Source of the DNA: Phallusia mammillata
Lineage: Eukaryota; Chordata; Ascidiacea; Phlebobranchia; Ascidiidae
Direction: 5' to 3'
Assembly: GCA_003260075.1 (NCBI GenBank)
Contig: QLIY01000546.1
Span: 25,136 to 89,135, forward strand
Length of the DNA stretch: 64,000 nt
Positions within the stretch are counted from its first letter, which is position 1. Each line of letters starts with the position of its first letter. Positions 35,701-47,200 of the stretch are shown piece by piece. Below the pieces are notes generated by a model. It was not told the origin of the DNA and made no database searches. It saw only the letters and a program-made list of their open reading frames with translations. A program made the position numbers and the translations under genes.

Positions 35701-38700
35701 ACTGCTTAGTTGCATAGAGATTGTAATCTAGAGTTGAAAGTCGAGCTGGGCTTTTCGAGGTTGTTTATAGGGTTCAGGTTTAAGTTGAAATAAAGCGGGA
35801 CTAATCCAGGCCTGACTTCACACTCGGCCACATTGGTGACCTAATTTCACCTTCATTGATATAACTTGTGTAGCTGCAGCGCGTCTACCATCCCACCACC
35901 AATTGTACCCTCATCTTTGTCGCGCTTTTTAACGTCTAAAAGTTGCGCAGCTATTTCCGGCCTGGTGAATATTTTACCGGAATTGACTGCTACGATTTTG
36001 CCCGGCGAAATAAACTCAACTCAACTTTAAGGCCAATTCAGTGTTTGATTACTCACTATTGTCAGCATATTACAACTTACCCATTCTTCCAGAAGTTTGC
36101 GAATACATTAGTGAAACCCATGATAAGTTGCACAGCAGCAAGTGGAGGATTCTTGTTGTTTGTTACTTTTCTATAAATAACTCGAATATTGTCGCAATCG
36201 TCGTCGAAAAAATCCTTCTCGCATAACTGAGTTTCTTTGTCGTATCGATGTACAACATATCTGCAAAACAAGTCGCGCAGGTTAAATGGTGTTTCATTTT
36301 TATTCCAAACACTTTCCGGTAGGATGGCGTTTTATGTCTGTATGTGGCATTAGATAAATCACTACATTTCCTATCCCTAGCTGGTTTATTGCTTTGAAAC
36401 ATTGGTTCTTTACAGGGCGAAAAAGCCTCAACGTTTCGTTAACAGCACAGTGCACACTTTGTTTATACGTTATACCTGATTATTTTTATGTCACACAGAA
36501 TATGGCCACTAGCACAACTTGACATCGTATTTTCAGGAAACTACTGTAGTTGCTTGTAAGGGATCTCCAAAAAATTACCGAGGCCAATCCAGGTCACTTT
36601 ATTGCCTGTAAAATTCCAAACTAGCTACACTAGCATCCACACACCTTATACTGTGTACCAAGAGATCCGTCGCATTTCCATCGATCATAGCGACGTCACG
36701 CCCGTCACGTGACCTCAAACACGCCGCGTACATTCGGGGAATCCCCGGCCATCCGCGCATCGTCAGCATTTTGTCGATTTCCGCTGTAGCAAACTCGAAC
36801 CTGACTTCCGCTTCCGTGTGAAACGCTTTCGGGCTCACCGGCGCCACCATGCGATCTACAGTAGGACTGACGTCAATGACGCGATAATGCGTGAACGTGG
36901 TGACGTCATACGAGCGTTTTGCGTCCAAGTTGAGATCGCCCTTTTGGAAGAAACCTCCCGAAAAACCTTGCTTGAGTCGCGGAAAAGAGTTGACGTCATC
37001 AAGCATCGTCATTCCCGCGCATCCGATCACGTGACCATCGTCAATAGCGTTTGTGACGTCATTGGCGTCGATTGTTTTCGGGATTTCCTTCCTGAGGACT
37101 TTGAGCACTCGCACTAACGGTGAGTCCTGGATGGGTTTGACTGTAGCGATTGTTTCTACATTTACTTGATAATCTCCCTCCCATTTGTCGTCATGTTGCA
37201 TCACAGGAAACAAAAGCGATAAATCGCGCTCCTCGTTCTCCCAGTTGAAGACTTGAAATTTAAGAAGTGTTGCATATTTCTATTCAATTATTTTCACCAC
37301 AAAACTTAAACTGCAAATATGCGCAGGAATTTGGTGACCAAAATGTGAAGTTTAATATGTAAGATCACACGAACCGCATTCGTCACACAGACTGGGGGGG
37401 GGGCTATTTTCACCACAAAACTTAAACTGCAAATATGCGCGGGAATTTGGTGACCAAAATATGAAGTTTAATATGTAAGATCACACGAACCGCATTCGTC
37501 ACACAGACTTGTTTTGTTGAGTAAGGTTTGCCAACACAGTAAAGTCTAAAAACGAGTATTTATCACATGAATATGTCCGGCAATGTTATTTATGTAACTA
37601 TTGATAACTTATATACAGAAAAGTTAACAAACCCAGCTGTAAAAATGTGCTTTTTTAATTGTTTGCAAGACAAACGTTTGTTTCTCGTCAACTCAGCTAC
37701 TTACATTTGGTTGCATTTGAAATCCCCACGAGTCTTGCGACACTGGAGTGATCCAATTTCTCTTCATCTCTATCCCGTCCAATCAGATTTGAACACGGAG
37801 CTAGATGGAAAAGATAGTTTGTTACGCAAATAGAAATCTATCAACGATTCGTCAAACATTTACTGAACCTTGAAACTACGAATTTAGTTCGTTGAGAATG
37901 CCTAAAGTGTATGTGAATGGCTTGTGAGTTGATATTCTTTGGACGGGGTTGAAGTTTGGTTTAAAGTTTTTCACTATTTTCGGTCATTTGCGTTACCTGG
38001 TCAGTAATTACTTTAAACACAACACTATGGACATAAATCATTTAGGGACCGGTTGTAATATGCAACACATTCGTTGTATATTGTGAGTTGTAGTGTCGAT
38101 CAAAATTCCACAGCTATAAAAGCAGTTAAAACGAAGGCTTTCAATTTCGTTGAAATGAGTTGACCCTCTGATTATTGTTTTGAAACCGGAAAGTATTTCC
38201 TAGAAATACTAATCTGACACCGCTGGTCACAATGTGTCCCAACCATTTTCCTCTCAGTAGGTTAAAAGCGGGGGGGGGGAGAAGGCTTTCAATTTCGTTG
38301 AAATGAGTTTACCCTCTGATTATTGTTTTGAAACCGGAAAGTATTTCCAAGAAATACTAATCTGACACCGCTGGTCACAATGTGCCCCAACCATTTTCCT
38401 CTCAGTAGGTTAAAAGCGGGGGGGGGGGCCTCAGTTATGCCTTCAAATATAGAGCTATTAAACTCTGGTTTAAACGGATGTTTTAAACCGGGGGTCGGCA
38501 ACCTTTCTAGCGACGCGTGGAAATTTACTTGTTATTTCCCAAAATTTTTCTTAGTCGTAGAGTTCGTGCCAGCTGATCTTAATAATAAGGAGAAAGCAGA
38601 GCGTTTTGTGCATCTAGGCTAGATTTTAAGACAATGTCATGATTAAAAAAACGAAACAAGAAGTGTTGGCACGCGTGCCAGGGTTGCCGACCCCTGTAAA

Positions 38701-39028
38701 CTGATTTCGTTAGCTTACAGCTCTGTGCTAGTTCACTTGATAGTTATAGGCAATAAACGAGTACATTCTGAGTACTGGCAATCCCTGGTACTCGCACGAG
38801 TAGTTTTTCCTATATCGTACTCACCCGTGAGCAATATATGATGTGACAGCAGGATAAACGCGTTGAGGGGGGGGGGAGTATTCGCACGAGTAGTTTTCCC
38901 ATCACGCACTCACCCGTGAGCAATATATGATGTGACAGCAGGATAAACGCGTTGAAGGTGATGACGATTAAAAGTACTCGGATGGATCGACTTCCGGACA
39001 CTTGATGGCGCCATGGGCGTTGGTTCAT
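32707..39028 (-). CDS. FAM69/DIPK-PKDCC-like divergent secretory-pathway kinase, type II membrane protein
   Basis: Seven exons: 39028-38914, 37800-37705, 37251-36645, 36260-36081, 35623-35498, 34609-34481 and 32926-32707. They total 1473 nt (490 aa), every phase closing. Residues 18-37 (VLLIVITFNAFILLSHHILL) form one signal-anchor. A kinase-like core follows: a Gly-containing FSGGFFQKG segment near 166-176, RGWPGIPRMYAAC near 235-247 resembling the alphaC-beta4 region, and LRPKDIVITKNFDVMLTSLDS (339-359) resembling a catalytic-loop/DFG-like region without HRD or DFG. The C-terminal part is Cys-rich (375-430: SC, DC, HC, YC, RC) and then helical, as in FAM69 (DIPK) and PKDCC proteins, which are ER/Golgi or secreted kinases. 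Similarity is by pattern only, so activity is uncertain. Potential N-glycosylation sites include NATK and NATD. Introns 1, 5 and 6 hold hAT elements. Exon 1 is partly duplicated at 38820-38866 (artefact). Confidence 0.6.
33686..34422. mobile_element. hAT-type non-autonomous element in kinase intron 6
   Basis: Left end CAGGGCTTCCCAAACTTTCT and right end CAAGTTTGGGAAGCCCTG are inverted repeats. The element is flanked by a perfect 8-bp direct repeat GACTACAT (33678-33685 and 34423-34430), the hAT hallmark. Internal length is inflated by the G run at 33788-33797 and duplicated sequence. Confidence 0.85.
34701..35072. mobile_element. hAT-type MITE with perfect 8-bp target duplication (kinase intron 5)
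   Basis: Left end CAGGGGTCGGCAACC and right end GGTTGCCGACCACTG are inverted repeats. Flanking 8-bp direct repeats are ATCCAAAG at 34693-34700 and 35073-35080. Length is 372 bp with no transposase ORF. The interior has paired GCGGACCGG motifs near both ends. Confidence 0.9.
38489..38696. mobile_element. hAT-like MITE in kinase intron 1
   Basis: Ends GGGGGTCGGCAACCTTTC and GGGTTGCCGACCCCTG are inverted repeats of the 34701 family type, and subterminal GACGCGTGG / CACGCGTGCC also pair. Target duplication is not convincing. Confidence 0.6.
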
Positions 39029-41259
39029 AGTTCATCACGTGACGAGGGAATGTTTCATGACATTTTGGCTTGAAAAGTTATCTTAACCGCAACCAAAACT
39101 ATATCACTATACAACATAACGATTTCAATACGCGAGTTTACAAACCATTCATATATCGAAGCTTATCCTTAGTTGTTAAGCTGCAACTGTTTACCTTGCT
39201 TTTAAAAGCTTTCTTCAGCCTTCGGCTTTCTAGTGTTTTTCTTTGCTAAAAGTAAGTCATAAAAACTAAGGCATGTAATCAATCAACTGTTTATGAAAGC
39301 TCTTTTTATGCATAGAGAAAGTAACATAGTTCCAATTTTTTTAAGAATCAAATTAACATTTTTTTGTGCAAGGACTTTGAACTTTTTATTTCATTGTAAT
39401 TATTTTTTTCTGACCTGATGTGCAAACGTATTGTTTCATTAAAATTGCCTCCAGCCGTCTATTGATAAAAACCATATGATTTTAAAATTCAATCGTCGCC
39501 ATTTTGATGACTTGATGCATAGCTTACTTTGCGACAAACCTGACAAAGTAACGATTTTCTTGCCAGTGTGGCTACTGAATGAACTTTACATAGAGGTAAA
39601 CGAAAGTGTTCAATTCAACGTCATCATTAAAAGTCGTTTTAAAGCTGTTTAAACTTTTTTTACGTTTTAAGTTTTAACTTGACATTTCATATGTGAGGTT
39701 TTCTGAATAAGCTGATGGCAAAATATGTCACAGGTTTACGTCAGCAGCAGTGGTTTCTGTTCTTGTCTGAGAACTACTTAAGACAAGTTTGTTTGCTTTA
39801 CTCCCGCTCTGCTAGCTTCAGGCGACTGACAAACACGGCCACGTTTCTGTATACACGCTACACTTTGTTTAAAGTTCATCGACGTACGTTTGGTTTTTGT
39901 TCTAGAAAAACTTTTCCGAAACTTGCAATTATGTTGAAGATTTTCGGTGTAATTTATCTTTCATAATTCTTATTCATCTTATGCTTCAAGCGAATTCAGA
40001 CGACAATTGCTATCAAACATGTAATCAGTTGAATATTCACATTTACAAATAGCGTGTAACATTAATTAAGTTGAAAAGCTCTTTGTATTTGCCACCGGCA
40101 GTCACAAATTGGGACAAACTCGCTTTTACCCTCAAACGCCTCATCTCATTATTGTTTCCATTTGCAACTTTTCTTTCAATATATTGGTTTAAAGTTGAAA
40201 CGTTATATGTTTGTCAATCTATGATCTGTCTCTTTTGTTTCATTAACTTTGTTCTGCTGACTAGCTGCTTTTTGTATCACATAACATAATATATTACAAA
40301 AAAATAATCATTTCTTCAATAGTTTCATTTGCCAAACTGCACTGATTTGGTGCGTTCATCATAAACTTTCCCATCTCAGTGAAGGGTTTTCTATACTTCG
40401 TGGCATCACAGGTTGCCTGAGGCTACTCTACATATTACACGCACAATTGCGGCTCGTCTCCAGGCGAACCTCTAGACACTGGCTGCTAATTAGTATCGTC
40501 ATATCAGCTACACCTGTGTGAGCAAGTCAAAGTTCAACTTGCGAGGTTAAGGCGCCAGTAGTCGCTTTCTTAAGCTTCGTGGAACTCAGCGAAACCGCAC
40601 AGCTCTTTATAGTTGACATTTCCCCCTCTGTCACGTTTGTAATGCAGTAAACCTCGGTTAATCCTGAGTTTGGCCTTATCTAGGCAAAACTTTAGGTACA
40701 AATGATTTGTAATGTGGTAAGGCTTTAACTAATCGACATCGGATAAAACCGATCTTCGCCTAATCCAAAAAAAAACTTCTCTATACTATCATGAACTGAA
40801 CTGTTGAATTGAATTTTGCTTTTGAATCTGGTGGGGGGGGGGGTTTACCAACGCTTGAAACCTTTTGCTTTATTTGCTATGTGTATTAAAACCAAGCGTG
40901 GTGTTTTAGTTCGACATGTTTCAACCAAAAAAAAAACTATCATGAACTGAACTGTTGAATTGAATTTTGCTTTTGAATCTGGTCTTTCAAGTTTTGGAGT
41001 TGTCACTTCAGGCTGCTTTTATGCTTGTTTCGTTTATTTGATGTGGATCATTTTGAATTGAAAGTCACCAATCAAATCGAAGCTTCCGCCAAATTGCTTT
41101 AGCGTCTTCTAAATTGTCGAAGTTTCCAAGACATTACGAAAGCAAAACTTTTGCTGCTTCCATTTTAACACGCATATGTTGGCTATGACGTCACGTAGCG
41201 CTGGCGACGACGTCACGATTACGTCATTAGGCAAGGATTGCCGCATCCGACCAATGCGG
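39029..41259. other. Intergenic between kinase start and Kv channel end
   Basis: No gene seen. A G run at 40833-40843 follows a block (about 40780-40832) that recurs at about 40930-40983. The rest is AT-rich single-copy DNA. Confidence 0.5.
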
Positions 41260-44200
41260 TTACACAACTGTGTGTCGGATTTCTTTTCTTTTCCGGGTCG
41301 ATTCTTTGCTCTCATCCGCATTAGCATCATGTTGCATTGTATTGTTCTGATTTGGTCTGATGAAGTCGTTCGTACTGCTCCTGCGAAAGTGTCAAGGTCA
41401 AACAGGTCATTTAAGAGCTGCATTTACAAGCAAATGCGTTTTATTCTTGTTTTTTGGTGTTATTCGTTCAGCTTTTGCCTTTTTGACTGATTCAGAACAG
41501 AACAAAGGTGCATTGCTGAACGCATTGGTTGATAGTGTGACATCGAACTTTCATGTCGAATTAATGTCTCTATTTGGTGTTCTGGTGCTTGGTTTTAAAT
41601 AGTTTTCTATTCAGTCGTTGCTTTTGCTTTTTACGCATACTTTCGAACAGTTAAACTAAAGAATTGACTCATTTAAATTCCAATTACAGTAAGCGAGAAA
41701 AGGGTCAAATTCGTACTATTAGTTCACGTTTTATTTTATTTCTTGCTTAGAACTGAGGATGCCATTATATCGGCGAAATCGATATTATTTGCAATACATT
41801 GCAACACGAAAAACACAGATTAATTTAGGTGCACTGAAAGCTTCAGTTTACTAAGTTATTAGTTCACGTAGTTACGAACGCAGATAGGGCACAGGACCAA
41901 TATCTGAAATACAACGTTCCCAGACAGTTTTGTGAACAATTCATTATTTTCCCACCTGAATCGCACCGAGTGATTGTTACCATGGTAACAGAGCGACGAG
42001 GCGGCGAAGTTTCGAAATCCGTCGAATCTATCTTTGTTCGAGTTTGATTGTTCCACAACAATGGTGGGAGGATCGTCCTGTGGAACATAACAGATTGTTT
42101 TGTTTAAATTTTGTAACAATTTAAAAAATCTTTTTTTTGAAACGATATGCAATTGTGAAGTAATGCTTATCATTGATCCTAACAAAAGAAAGTAAAGCAA
42201 TGACTTTTTTCGTGTTACTCCATACAATGTAAAAACATATGTTCCTTTAATTTTACTCGCTGCCGTGCCATCGTCTATCTCCTACTTTGTTGCAAAAACA
42301 AAAGGCGTGGTTTTCGAGTATAATTAATGAATAGCATAATATTCTAGTATTACTTTTATTTTATTTTGTGCAACTCAAACATTTTTTTAAACATTTTTTT
42401 TACACTAGGTTCGAACCCAGGACGCGCCCGGGGACGAATCTCGATCAGTTTTTTTTATATATCTATGTATATGGGTCAGGCGCGCCAGACCATTCGACCA
42501 AGTTTACTGCCAACATAGAAGCCATATCGCTTACGTCCACTAGCCGGACGCATTTTGCACCGATTACATAATTATTATTATTTTACAGCCAGAAGTAAAA
42601 CGTGTTTGCGTGAATTTCCTTTCGCAGTTTTTCTTACCAAAAGTCGATTTTCCTCAAACCTGTCTTCAGACTCCTCGGAAACATCCCGCTCATTTTCTTC
42701 TTCTGTCTTCCACATCAGATCTTGTGGTCTCAACTTCCTTGTGTCTCTAAAAGTAAAGTTATTCAGAAGCTCGAAATGTGATTCTTATTAAGATGCTGAG
42801 TAATTTAATTAGTGTGAAAACAGAAAGTTGGTTCAACCGCACAAAAACGGAGTAAAAGAATAACTTTACTTAAACCAAAACTGCTACAAGGTTATGTAAA
42901 ACATAGATCAAACCCCTCGTTTATACACGTAAATAGCGTAACAACAAAGAAAAGGCAAAAGCCATGCTTTATTTCGTTGATGTTGTTTGAAATGTTTTAG
43001 TTGTAGGATGAGAAAATTATTTTTTGTGATAGTTACTTTGATAGCTACACAACACCATTAGGCGCAAATGTTGACCATTGGGGGCGCTACGCAACAGGTT
43101 TACACAGAAAGGATACCGTTTGTAAATAGAAAGTGTGAAAAATTAACTTGTGGTTAAACTATACAGGATTATTCATAAAATGGGATTACGATTATGGAAG
43201 TGGTTCTCAAACTTTTTTTTGTTGCGACGCCTCTGGAAAAGTTTTCTGGACTTGCGACGCACCAGCAAATAAAAGTTAATAAGGAAACTTATTATTAAAG
43301 TTGTGTTTACTGATAGAACAACAAAAAGCCACGCCACGGAACTATTCTGCGACGCCCTTGCAAAATTGAAACGACGCACCAGGGCGTCGCGACGCACAGT
43401 TTGAGAACTGCATTATGGGATGAGTTTCTTTCGTTTTGCAACATGTTTTATAAGATCAAAACTTTTCACAGTACGACATTAAGGGTCAATATTTTATGAT
43501 AACTTCATTAAACTTACTTATCCTGATTGTACAGATAACTGAAGTTTGAGACGATGACTGGAACTGGAAACGAAATGCAGAGAATTCCCAGAACTGCACA
43601 ACAAGCACCGGTGATCTTCCCCCATAAGGTAATGGGAGCAATGTCACCATACCTGAAAAGGTCAGCATTCACTGTGAGTCGCTCTAAAAGCTTTTTCGGG
43701 ACTTTTTTAATTTTGCCAGGCTAACAGTATGCAAATATTGAAAGTGAATGTAAAAGGCTTGCAAGTAAAATGTGCTTAATAGCACATAACACCGGATTTG
43801 GCATATGTAAGAGACTTATTGGCAAACTTGCTTATATTTAACTAATTTCCATCAAATAAACCGTTTGTATACAATAGTCGCCCTGAAATTATTGCCTACC
43901 CGAATCCGATTTTTTAAACAAAGCCTGACATAAGGCCCAAAAATATGGGAAAATTGTGTCACAAATCAGGCCGAATGTTAAGTCAGGTCCAAATAAAGTG
44001 TAATTCATTCAAACTTAAAGATTACACTAGTACAGAAAAAAGGCCTAAACACAAAAGTATGAACAGCACAAAAAACTAAGTAAAACTAAAATCTAACAAC
44101 ACAAACAAAATTAGTTCGCTGTAACAATGTTTTTCTGTAATTTACGTTTTTAGTCTTTACAAATACTTGTGGCGGCATTTTTCTACTGCTGCAATCATGT

Positions 44201-47200
44201 AAGCAGTTACTATGACGTTAAGTTTTATTGAAAGGAATTCTTTTAAAGTTAGTGAAAACAAACAAAATAAACAAAGTAAGAAAACAACACAGACCTTCAG
44301 GGAAGCGAAGCAATAATAACTTTTTCTTTATCACGAAAGTTTAATGTCACAAATCGTTGGAGCGTTATGAGATACGGGATGGGGGAAAATACGTTATCGA
44401 GCCCATCTCAAAAGTTGGCAACGGGCACATGCAGCCGGTGATTAATAATTTATCGTTAATTGCCGCCGCGCATGTCTCTCTGTTCAGCTAACACCTCTGT
44501 GCGAATAGCCGGCATGTGTGGGGATAATCACGGATTTTGCTTTTAGTTTTGTTTTGCGCAGCGAAACCTGTCAAAGCGTCTCAGTGTCGGCCCGCTACCA
44601 AATGTCAATCTGTCATCAGGTTTTTTTGTTACCGGTCGTATGAGGGTCGATATACGTTAACATTCCCCTGCTGCTGCGATGTAAAGTTTGAAAGCCTACA
44701 TGAGTATGTTACACTTGGCAACGGACGTTGGCTATAGAATAAAATTGCCAAACAAAGTTGTATAAGACGTGTTTAAAAACATAAATACGTTTTAAACAAC
44801 TTTATGGCGATTTGGTTCTTCGTTGAGCTGAATAAATCATATTTTTTCAATTCTATGATCTGATGCGCCAGGTAAAAAAATTTGAGTAAGACAGTTTAAG
44901 GTGATTAATCACAAAACGAAAGCTGAAATCATGATCTTAACAATAAATCATATTTTGCACAACACAGTGTAGGACGAGTGCATCAACTAACAGTCACTCA
45001 TAAATCACTCATAAAATTTTGGTTTTAATTCTTTAAGTGTTCCCCTTATTTTGCTGTACAATAACTTAACCATGGAAATATTATATATTTCTTGTACTTA
45101 ATAACTTTGTAAGCTGAAACTCATCGAACATACTCACCCCACCGTAGTCATGGTGATAAGCGCCCACCAGAACGATTCCGGAATACTTCGGAACTGCGTA
45201 CCCGGCGCTCCGTACTCGGCGAAATACGCGATACTCGAAAACAAAACTGCAAGCACCATCTAAGCAACATATTACGTCATAAGCGAGACGTGTGACGTCA
45301 TAAGGGAAGCAATAATGTCAAAAAGGAAAGCTTATATTTCGAAAAACAAACAGTTTGTATTTAGCAACGGATGAGCGCAGCGCAATTATCGGATAAATTA
45401 TTAACGCCGGGAAATTGCGCTGAGCTCATCGGAGGATCTAGTCCCCAAATATTGGAAAGGTTGACGTCTGTGAAAATACGCAGGAATACAACACTGTAAA
45501 AGTTTTGCGCCGCCAATAAGTGGCTTGCAAATTGCCAAGGTGAATAATTCATTTGCGCGAGAATATTTCCAGGTAATGTTGCCTCCGAACATTGGCTGAG
45601 TCGGATTAATATTTGATGCAGCAATTTTGTGTTGGACCAACGAGAAGTCTAATTGCACAGCCTTTGTGAGCCGCTCTGTTCAAAGGGTTGTATCGGAACG
45701 AAGCAAATCTATCGATCAACTGATCAGCTTTATTTAGTGGTTAATCCGGATGCGCGGACAACAAATCGCTGATCGTTGAGTTAATTACGTTTCAAATTGT
45801 TTGTGATTTTTGATTCTTATTAGTGATGCACCGAACCCGCCTAAACAGGTTCGGGCCGAAACCGAATATTCGGCCACGAGGCCGAATAATTTCGTCCGAA
45901 TCAGGCCGAACCTAAAAACCCCGTTTATATGAATGTTTCCAACTGAACCTTGTGTTGTTGATGCGAGTGAACTTAATTTTGACAAACCAAAATCACTTCA
46001 CAATGCGGAAGTTCTAATAAACTTGCAATATTTTGTAGACAATGTGGCTCGTATTTTATAAACACGACAATTAGTTAATTTATGACGTTTCGTACTGGAT
46101 AAAATTATAGTTTAGGCATTAATTCCATGCAATCAAAAAGTTTTTCAAAAAAAGTTCGGGCCGAAACCGAAACATCGAAAACGGCGTATTCGGCCGAAAT
46201 GTTTCGGCCAACCGAAACTTCGGAGCATCACTAATTATTATCTTTAACTCTGTTAATAGCGTATAAACAAAAATCACAATTAACATTAATGCTGGTTTAT
46301 CATTACTTCACATGACTCAGGTGGATATAAACGGGTGTAACTGATGTAGCCTTCATATCAGGGGGGGGGGTCTTTAACTCTGTTATTAGCGTATAAACAA
46401 AAATCACAATTAACATTAATGCTTGTTTATCATTACTTCACGTGACTCAGGTGGATATAAACGGGTGTAACTGATGTAGCCTTCATATCACTGATGGTGG
46501 CATCAGCATTTGCCGAAACGTGCGAAATATAAAGCATGTCTTTTTACATCTATTTGGGCCGTAATTTTCACCATTAAACATTAATACAGAACAATTGATA
46601 CTAGGCATGGATGTGCACTCTAGTCCTCATGTTGTTTGCGAGAATTTTTTAAACACAAATTTCATGAGGGCACATTTGTGTCGCATATGCTTTTACAGCT
46701 CCCTGTGTTTTGTTTGAGAACGAAAACAAACATTGTGTTTTTCTGCTAGGGCGAATGTTAAAAACAATTTAACATTTTTGACATGAGATATCTGCAAGTT
46801 AATTTCTCGTTCACCTGAAAACAAACAAGAAGAGAGAGAACCCTTGAACTCCGGAGTAAGGTCAAGCCAAGGATTCGGAATCCTCTCGAGTATCTAGATA
46901 ATTTCAGGATTCGTAGCATCCGGATCAAGCGAATCGTCCTGAAAAACAATGGAAAAAACCTTAGCAGTGTCTGGGTTGTAATGAGGTCCGAAATTTTGGC
47001 CCAAACCGTCCTAAATCCTAATGCACCAGCTCTAACTTTATTTTTGTAGAAACAAGGGCCTGAAATATGCCTTTGAGTTGAGTTAAGTTTATTTCGCTTG
47101 GTGAAAGAAATCGAAACGACACAATTAGGCACGAAAGTGAACTTTTACACGATAGTATTACAGCAAAAATGTGGCCGAGTGCAAACTAGAATAGACCAAT

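Noticed and set aside
36818-37117. Plus-strand 99-codon ORF
   Set aside because: Antisense to exon 3 of the kinase-like gene, whose seven-exon chain closes in phase.
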